Shown one piece after another: positions 58,118 to 64,000 of a stretch of 64,000 nt of DNA. The stretch comes from JBFWMG01 sp050251715. Its GTDB lineage: Bacteria > Desulfobacterota > Desulfovibrionia > Desulfovibrionales > Desulfovibrionaceae. The notes beneath the pieces were generated by a model. That model had not been told where the DNA came from, did no database searches, and saw only the letters and a program-made list of their open reading frames with translations. How positions within the stretch are numbered: position 1 is the first letter of the stretch; each line of letters opens with the position of its first letter. Where the stretch lies: contig JBFWMG010000003.1 in assembly GCA_050251715.1 (NCBI GenBank), positions 171,479-235,478 of the forward strand. The letters run 5' to 3'. The translations under genes and the position numbers were made by a program.

Positions 58118-59146
58118 TCAATGATCTTCCAGTGCCTTGCACGCATTGAGCAGGCGCTGTCTTGTTGCAATTGACGCCGGGAGAATGGGCTTCAAGATAA
58201 TTGAATGAAGATGCGGCGAATCTATGTAGCCTCTTTGTATCGATATTTTTTCCAGCTGGTCATATGTCTCATTGTCGTAACTATATGATATTTCATCGTA
58301 TAGTTTTTTTAGATATGTCAGTGTTGCAATGTAGTCATTGGTAAGTTCTATACCGCCATTCTTGCTGCTCATAAGCGATGTATACACCATTCTTGCAAAC
58401 ATCGCATCGCCTTGTACAGCCTTTTTGTAGTATTCGAGGATGTCGCTGTGCTCATGTATTATTGCGGCAATGGGATAAAAGTCAAAATTATATGAGAATT
58501 TTGCCAGCATTGTGGCGCATAATGCAGTGGCATCGCAAATGACAAGGAATTGAGCGTATCCTACTGTTTCCGTGCAGAGACTGTGACTTGCCTTCAAGAG
58601 TGATGACAGATTGCGCAACGCATCAAAAGCTGCATGTATTTTGTTGTCATGAATATTTATAAAAACGACAGATTGAAGGCATGCTGACAACGTTGAGGCA
58701 TAGTGCGCGCGCTGTCCTCCGGTGTTGTGCACGACTGTGTCGTATAGGGGGCACCAGACATGGCCTCCTGTAATGTGTGGTAATATTTCCGTTAGAAATT
58801 CTGTATTCACTTCAACAAATGCCGCAAGCTTGTCACGCTGCTCTCGCGTCACAGTCTTGGACTGCTTAATATCTTTCAGGATTGAATATATGAGATTTGA
58901 AGGTGGTGCTGAGTGTTTCCCTGCCGTATCCAGTAATTCGGATAAGGCCATGCTTGAAGATTCTCCAGGGAAAAGCATGGCAGGATGCTCTGGAAACCAA
59001 GACTCAAGTCGATATATACTGTCCTTCATGGATTTGATGTCAGTATCCATGCCGTATGACGCATGAGGAGAAAAGGAGAGAAGAATAGCGCTGATGATAA
59101 AGAGCGTATTGAGCTGGCCGTATATTCTTCTCTCCATAAGAATCAT
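58118..59146 (-). CDS. Unknown exported AT-rich protein, candidate immunity partner of the RHS gene
   Basis: 342 aa. The N-terminus has a signal peptide (GQLNTLFIISAILLSFSPHASYG), so the protein is probably periplasmic or surface. The rest is helical and charge-balanced, with no recognised domain. GC content is well below the genome average and codon use differs from uvrA, as for the RHS C-terminal tail. The ATG lies one base after the RHS stop codon, so the genes are coupled. Toxin/immunity pairing is inferred from position and composition only. Confidence 0.6.
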   Translation of the reverse strand: MILMERRIYGQLNTLFIISAILLSFSPHASYGMDTDIKSMKDSIYRLESWFPEHPAMLFPGESSSMALSELLDTAGKHSAPPSNLIYSILKDIKQSKTVTREQRDKLAAFVEVNTEFLTEILPHITGGHVWCPLYDTVVHNTGGQRAHYASTLSACLQSVVFINIHDNKIHAAFDALRNLSSLLKASHSLCTETVGYAQFLVICDATALCATMLAKFSYNFDFYPIAAIIHEHSDILEYYKKAVQGDAMFARMVYTSLMSSKNGGIELTNDYIATLTYLKKLYDEISYSYDNETYDQLEKISIQRGYIDSPHLHSIILKPILPASIATRQRLLNACKALEDH

Positions 59147-59147
59147 C

Positions 59148-60698
59148 CTATCGCTTTGGTAACGACCGCTTATTGGCGTCGTTAACCGTGTCGACACCCC
59201 ACTTGAAGGGCTTTAAAATCCCTCCGCGAAAGAAGCTCTCAAGCCTGTCACGGGTTTGATCGGGTGTCTCGCCATGTATCATTGTCGCGTTGACGCCATC
59301 GTCCCAATCTTCTCGTATCCGGTGTTCCATGTCGCGTGCTTCACGAATTCCCGTTGGATCAGAGACGGTCCCGTTAGTCGCCTCGCTCGCGGCAAAGCGT
59401 CCTGCATCCCTGGTGGCTTTGGGCACATCTTTTTTACCGGCCACCCAATCCACCGCATCGGCAAAGAAATTGACGGTGCTGTTCCATGAAAACATCCCCG
59501 TGGGATCGATGCGGTTGACCGGGTCGTCCAGGCAGTAGCCGTACACGTCCGGGTCGCCGCCCTTGAGCCCCAGCGGGTCTTTGGCCATGAAACGGCCCAC
59601 CTCGGGGTCGTAGTCGCGCACGCCGAAGCGGATGAGGCCTGTGCTGCGGTCGTGCAGGCCGCCCGCGTAGCCGAACGGGATGGGCAGCGTTGCCCCGGAG
59701 TTCCCACCGGCCCCGAGGCCGGTCCCGGCCCCAGTCTCGGCCACAATGCAGCCGAAGGTGTCGTACGCGATTTCATGTATCACTTTCCCGGCAGCGCTGG
59801 CAACGGCGCGCAGCGAGCCGATCTGGTCGTAGAAGAGGTGCAGTGGCTCGCCGTCCAGCAGCGCGGCGTGCGGCAGGCGCGCGGTGGGCGCGTAGGCGAA
59901 TTGCAGCATCGCGTCCGACGCCGCGTCGTACATGGCGGCCAGCCGCTGCGGGGTCTCCCACAGATATTTGGCCGTACAGCGGCCATTCTCGTACCGCGCG
60001 GCGCGGCAGCCCTGGACGTCGTATTCGTAGGACACGAGCACGCCATCGGGCCGCGTGACCTGCATGAGGCGGCCATCGTTGGCGTATTCGTAGTCGATCG
60101 GCTCGCCGCGTACGCACTTTTGGTTGCATATTGCGCGGATGTCGTGGCGGAACGCCAGCGGCCCGGCGCTTGCCAGATGGTCGCCCGCGTCGCTGTAGCG
60201 GTAGCGGCGCTCTTCCACGCCGCGCAGCAGGTTGCGTTCCGTGGCCCGGCGGCCCTTGGCATCATAACCGTATTCCTCCACCACGATGCCGTTGCGCGCC
60301 ACCGAGGCGAGGCGTCCGGCCTTGTCGTAGCCATAGGCCCATTCGACGCGCCTGCCGTCGCAGATTTCGGTTTTGGCCGCGATGCGGCCATCTGGGCCGG
60401 GCCGCATAAAACAGGCGTAGGGCGGCTCGGCCCCGTCGCGCAAGGGCGAGGCGGGCGCGGCCTGGGGCTGGGGCGCGGCCAGGGCTTGGGGTTGGGCCAT
60501 GGGCGGCGAGGTGGGCATGGCCCGCTGTTGGGGCTGGGGCATGGCCTTGGGCTGGCCCGTGACCTCGTCTTCCACAAAAAAGTCCATGTGGCCGCGTCCG
60601 CGCGGCAGGGCGTCGATGGCGGCCTGGGTGAGCACTTGCGCGGACCCGTCGGCAAAGCGGACAAGGAACAGGCGGGGTTGGGTGGGGGGGTACGGCAT
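59148..60698 (-). CDS. Mini-RHS polymorphic-toxin-like protein
   Basis: 516 aa. There is a short Pro/Gln/Ala-rich N-terminal region (to about 95) and several YD repeats (YGYDKAGRLASVARNG; YEYDVQGCRAARYENG; YANDGRLMQVTRPDG). The RHS core is at about 365-401 (GLIRFGVRDYDPEVGRFMAKDPLGL … NRIDPTG), and the last 115 residues differ in composition. The core motif marks the boundary where toxic C-termini are attached in RHS proteins. There is no N-terminal PAAR or signal peptide, so the delivery route is unclear. AAGGAG precedes the ATG. The tail is not a known toxin to me. Confidence 0.8.
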   Translation of the reverse strand: MPYPPTQPRLFLVRFADGSAQVLTQAAIDALPRGRGHMDFFVEDEVTGQPKAMPQPQQRAMPTSPPMAQPQALAAPQPQAAPASPLRDGAEPPYACFMRPGPDGRIAAKTEICDGRRVEWAYGYDKAGRLASVARNGIVVEEYGYDAKGRRATERNLLRGVEERRYRYSDAGDHLASAGPLAFRHDIRAICNQKCVRGEPIDYEYANDGRLMQVTRPDGVLVSYEYDVQGCRAARYENGRCTAKYLWETPQRLAAMYDAASDAMLQFAYAPTARLPHAALLDGEPLHLFYDQIGSLRAVASAAGKVIHEIAYDTFGCIVAETGAGTGLGAGGNSGATLPIPFGYAGGLHDRSTGLIRFGVRDYDPEVGRFMAKDPLGLKGGDPDVYGYCLDDPVNRIDPTGMFSWNSTVNFFADAVDWVAGKKDVPKATRDAGRFAASEATNGTVSDPTGIREARDMEHRIREDWDDGVNATMIHGETPDQTRDRLESFFRGGILKPFKWGVDTVNDANKRSLPKR

Positions 60699-61247
60699 GA
60701 CGTTCTCCTTGGTTGGCAAAAGGTTGACGTGATTTCCCCACACGCACGGCGCGGCGGCGGACGCGGGGCGAGCGTGCCACGGACGCAACAAAACGTCCGC
60801 GCGGCGGTGCGCGTGCGCAAAAGGGGAGGCCGGCATGCCCGGTATCCGCAGCGGGGCGGGCACGGCGGCTGTTCAAGAGAAGAGGGGAGGCGTGTGCTTG
60901 GGCCGGAAGCGGGCCTCGATGGCCGCGGACAGCGGCGATGCGGCCAAAATCGCCACAGTCCGGGGCGGTTTTATCACATCAGAAGGATGCCATGTAAGAG
61001 GCTGGATGGAAAAAGTGGATGTTTGCAGGCAACGCCGTGCGGTTGTTGCCCGGACCGATGGAGGCCTGGAACTGAACCCTGAAAGCGGCAAGAGGCGACA
61101 GCAAGAGCTTGTCGCCAACCGGGAATGGCGCGGAGGGCCGCAGGATTATGTCACGCAGGATGGGACAGGCCGTAGCGCACGCCGCTCTTCATGCGGGACG
61201 CACTGTGTTGGGCATGGAACGTGGGCGGATCTCGCCGCCCTCCACGG
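60699..61247. other. 549-base gap without a supported gene
   Basis: It lies upstream of the RHS gene and downstream of the PilZ gene. Open frames run across it on both strands but none shows a recognisable protein pattern. It presumably holds the RHS promoter and the PilZ-gene end. Confidence 0.5.
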
Positions 61248-61982
61248 TCAGGATGCGCTGGACGGGGGCATGCCCAACCGCGCCAGATACGCCTCCAGCT
61301 CGGCGCGGAACGTCTCCAGGTCCGGCATGGCGCAGTCGCGGCGCAGCAGGAAACGCGAGCAGATGGTGCCGTGCTGCTCCGGCGTGATCTGCGCAAACAC
61401 CACGCCGATGCCCGACAGGTTCAGGCCCGCGCCCCAGGGCCGGAACCAGTTCAGCCGCGTCAGCACGGGCGTGTCGTCCCGCAAGTCCAAAAAACGCACC
61501 CACGCCCACTCCTCGCCGAACCACGGCTCCGTGGAATAGAGAAACATGCCCTTTTCGGACAGGTTCATGGTGTGCGACTTGGTAAAACGCTCCATGCGGG
61601 GGTCGTTGCCGCGCGACAACAGCACGGGCATATGCACGGTCACGCGCTTGTCCACCCGCACGCGCCGCGCGGGAAATTCCCGGCAGGCCACGTCGAGGAA
61701 ATAGTTCAAATCGCCCAGCGCATTGAGCGTCCCGGTCGAGCGGTCCACATTCACCCGCAACACCGGGAAGGTGTCGATCCATTCCTGCAACACATGTTTC
61801 TGATGCTGGTTCGAGCGGATCATCTTGCGCAGTTCCAGAATGATGCCGTTGTGCTCCTGGCTGGTCAGCACATGGATCAATTCCTCGACATCCGAAACCG
61901 ACAGGATGTCCACCTCATGCGCAAGGGCCAACGGCGCGTAAATGGCGGCATCTTCCGCCAAGGCCAGTATCTTGGGCTTCAT
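61248..61982 (-). CDS. PilZ-domain protein
   Basis: 244 aa. An N-terminal domain of about 105 residues resembles a degenerate receiver (KILALAEDAAIYAPLALAHEVDILSVSDVEELIHVLT) without the phosphoacceptor. The C-terminal PilZ domain carries RRVRVDKRVTVHM and NLSEKGMFLYS, close to the RxxxR and (D/N)xSxxG c-di-GMP-binding signature. It likely couples c-di-GMP to surface behaviour. It diverges from aroK. Confidence 0.75.
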   Translation of the reverse strand: MKPKILALAEDAAIYAPLALAHEVDILSVSDVEELIHVLTSQEHNGIILELRKMIRSNQHQKHVLQEWIDTFPVLRVNVDRSTGTLNALGDLNYFLDVACREFPARRVRVDKRVTVHMPVLLSRGNDPRMERFTKSHTMNLSEKGMFLYSTEPWFGEEWAWVRFLDLRDDTPVLTRLNWFRPWGAGLNLSGIGVVFAQITPEQHGTICSRFLLRRDCAMPDLETFRAELEAYLARLGMPPSSAS

Positions 61983-62217
61983 CGACCGCACCTCTTTTTG
62001 CGTTCCTCTTGCCGACCCGGCTGGAGTCGAGCCCGGTATCGCCGTACCTGCGCCCCCTCTCGTCATTGGACGGCATCATATGGAAAAATGAAGAAAATGC
62101 CAAGGCGTCCCCCCTCCATGCCGGGCATTTGCCAGCCACCCGCCGCCATGCTACGCATGCGCACGGCACACACGGGCGCCCTGCCCGGCACGGCGCAAAC
62201 CACAACCCCCGTATCCC

Positions 62218-62781
62218 ATGGCCACACCACGCGAAAACTGCTACTGCATCGGCCCCCGCGCCAGCGGCAAAACCTCCCTCGGCGCGCTGCTCGCTCAACA
62301 CATGGGCCTGCCCTGCGTGGATACCGACGCGCTGGTCGTGGAACGCGCGGGCAAACCCATCGCCGCCATCGTGGCCAGCGAAGGATGGCCCGTGTTCCGC
62401 CAGCTCGAACACGACGCCCTGGCCTCGGTGCGCGAGCGGGGCGGCTGCGTGGTCGCCTGCGGCGGCGGCATCGTGCTGCGGCCCGACAACCGGGCGCTCC
62501 TGCACGGCGCGGGACCGGTCTTCTACCTGGCCGCCGCGCCCGACGTCTTTGCCGCGCGGCTCATGGCCGACCCGTTGCACGACCAGCGTCCCTCGCTCAC
62601 CGGCGCGTCCATCATCGACGAGGTGCGCCAGGTGCTGGCCGAGCGCGACCCGCTCTACCGCGCCTGCGCCACCCACGTGCTCGACGCCGCCGTGCCCCTG
62701 GACACACTGGCCGCGCTCGCCCTCGGCCTGCTGCCTCCCGGCTTTCCGCGCCCGCTCGCCGCGTCGCCCGGACAGCCCTGA
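62218..62781 (+). CDS. aroK: Shikimate kinase
   Basis: 187 aa. P-loop GPRASGKTSLG, the shikimate-binding Asp in VDTDALV, the CGGGIVL glycine motif and the lid region DQRPSL are all present. It phosphorylates shikimate in aromatic amino-acid synthesis. The gene is followed 33 bases later by aroC in the same direction. The C-terminus is slightly longer than typical. Confidence 0.92.
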   Translation: MATPRENCYCIGPRASGKTSLGALLAQHMGLPCVDTDALVVERAGKPIAAIVASEGWPVFRQLEHDALASVRERGGCVVACGGGIVLRPDNRALLHGAGPVFYLAAAPDVFAARLMADPLHDQRPSLTGASIIDEVRQVLAERDPLYRACATHVLDAAVPLDTLAALALGLLPPGFPRPLAASPGQP

Positions 62782-62814
62782 CCCGCAACCCTCTTCGCCC
62801 CCCACGGAGTACCC

Positions 62815-63870
62815 ATGAGCGGCAATACCTTCGGCACCCTGTTCACCCTCACCACCTTCGGCGAATCCCACGGCCCTGCCCTGGGCGGCGTGGTCGACGG
62901 CTGCCCCTCCGGCATCCCGCTCACCGAAGCCATGATCCAGGCCGAACTCGACCGCCGCAAGCCCGGCCAGGGCGGCGCGGCCGCCACCGCCCGCAAGGAG
63001 CCCGACGCCATCCAGCTCCTCTCCGGCGTGTTCGAAGGCCGTACCACCGGCACCGCCATCGGCTTCGCCATCGCCAACACCGATCAGCGCTCCCACGACT
63101 ACTCCAAGATCAAGGACATCTACCGTCCCGGCCACGCCGACATCACCTACGATGCCAAATTCGGCTTCCGCGACTACCGGGGCGGCGGCCGCTCCTCGGG
63201 CCGCGAAACCGCCGCACGCGTGGCGGGCGGCGCCATCGCCCAGGAACTCCTGCGCGCCCACGGCATCACCCTGCGCGCCTTCACCCTTGAACTCGGCGGC
63301 ATCCGCGCCCCCCTCGACGACCCCGACGGCGCACAAGCCCGCCCCTATTTCGCACCCGCCGAAGGCATGGCCGAGCAGTGGGACGCACGCGCCACCGCCG
63401 CACGCGGCAACGGCGACACCCTGGGCGGCATCGTGCAGGTCGAAGCCCTTGGCGTGCCCGCTGGCCTGGGCGAGCCCGTGTTCGACAAGCTCGACGCCCG
63501 CCTGGCCTACGCACTCATGGGCGTGGGCGCGGTCAAGGGCGTGGAGATCGGCTCCGGATTCGCCAGCGCCGCATCCACCGGCAGCGCCAACAACGACCCC
63601 ATCACGCCCGACGGTTTTCTGTCCAATCATGCGGGCGGCATCCTCGGCGGCATCTCCTCCGGCCAGCCCATCGTTGTCCGCGCCGCCGTCAAACCCATCC
63701 CCTCCATCGCCCGCGAACAACACACCGTCACCCGCACGGGCGACGCCGCCATCATCACCGTGGGCGGCCGCCACGACATCTGCGCCATCCCCCGCATAGT
63801 GCCCGTGCTTAAGGCCATGGCCGCGCTTGTGCTCGCGGACGCGTTGTTGTTGCAGAAGAGGAACGGCTGA
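62815..63870 (+). CDS. aroC: Chorismate synthase
   Basis: 351-aa FMN-dependent enzyme that makes chorismate from EPSP. Signatures: GNTFGTLFTLTTFGESHGPALGGVVDGCPSG at the start, RPGHADITYDAKFG and YRGGGRSSGRETAARVAGGAIA in the middle, and GRHDICAIPRIVPVLKAM at the end. The full length is present. An ACGGAG site lies before the ATG. Confidence 0.95.
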   Translation: MSGNTFGTLFTLTTFGESHGPALGGVVDGCPSGIPLTEAMIQAELDRRKPGQGGAAATARKEPDAIQLLSGVFEGRTTGTAIGFAIANTDQRSHDYSKIKDIYRPGHADITYDAKFGFRDYRGGGRSSGRETAARVAGGAIAQELLRAHGITLRAFTLELGGIRAPLDDPDGAQARPYFAPAEGMAEQWDARATAARGNGDTLGGIVQVEALGVPAGLGEPVFDKLDARLAYALMGVGAVKGVEIGSGFASAASTGSANNDPITPDGFLSNHAGGILGGISSGQPIVVRAAVKPIPSIAREQHTVTRTGDAAIITVGGRHDICAIPRIVPVLKAMAALVLADALLLQKRNG

Positions 63871-63877
63871 AGAAACT

Positions 63878-64000
<123 letters not shown>

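Noticed and set aside
60835..61539. Open frames upstream of the RHS gene considered as a hidden toxin or immunity gene
   Set aside because: No start context, domain pattern or matching codon use; part overlaps the PilZ gene antisense.

Overview
The window is GC-rich (roughly 65% in the core by eye) and looks like a chromosomal contig from a member of the Desulfovibrionaceae or a close relative. This is inferred from gene content: a liv branched-chain amino-acid ABC operon leading into phenylacetate-CoA ligase, a tungsten-type aldehyde:ferredoxin oxidoreductase with its ferredoxin, TRAP transporters, hflKC, many two-component parts and a mini-RHS gene. The last 123 bases are pure G, which looks like a sequencing or assembly artefact at a contig end.

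Layout. 1-5000: leftward liv operon (binding protein, livH, livM, livG, livF, start of paaK). 5.2-9.5 kb: rnhA, a membrane-anchored protein, then a MacA/MacB-like efflux set. 9.5-16 kb: a 37-bp perfect inverted repeat, AOR plus polyferredoxin, phosphomannomutase, and divergent hflKC. 16-22 kb: a phage-repressor-like S24 regulator behind a long AT-rich leader with a perfect palindrome, a polytopic membrane protein, a 700-aa surface protein with a C-terminal sorting signal, and a CheY-like receiver. 22-25 kb: htpG and tRNA-Ser(UGA). 25-31 kb: a FadR/GntR regulator, asparaginase, a TRAP transporter and a tartrate/D-malate-type dehydrogenase. 31.5-38.4 kb: NifX-like protein, a cystathionine gamma-synthase-family enzyme, an ABC-F protein and two radical SAM enzymes.

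The accessory part begins at 38.6 kb. A lower-GC three-gene operon (38667-41840) encodes a small HEPN-like protein, a ParA/MinD-like ATPase with a KGGVGR Walker A variant, and a STAND-like P-loop ATPase. I judge it the best candidate for an undescribed, possibly defensive, system. Next comes a substrate-binding protein / histidine kinase / receiver operon (42058-46356).

From 46599 to 54110 lies a tandem integration locus at tRNA-Leu(CAA). It holds a decayed element (displaced tRNA 3' end, AT-rich methyltransferase, 39-codon integrase stub) followed by an apparently intact 6-kb element bounded by an 18-bp direct repeat. The intact element carries integrase, AlpA-like protein, Toprim/DUF3987 replication protein, an ERCC4-fold nuclease and two unknown genes.

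54-64 kb returns to the core: a DUF554 protein, uvrA, a mini-RHS polymorphic-toxin-like gene with an AT-rich exported partner, a PilZ protein, aroK and aroC.

Coordinates were read by hand from the sequence. Family names come from motif recognition without database searches.
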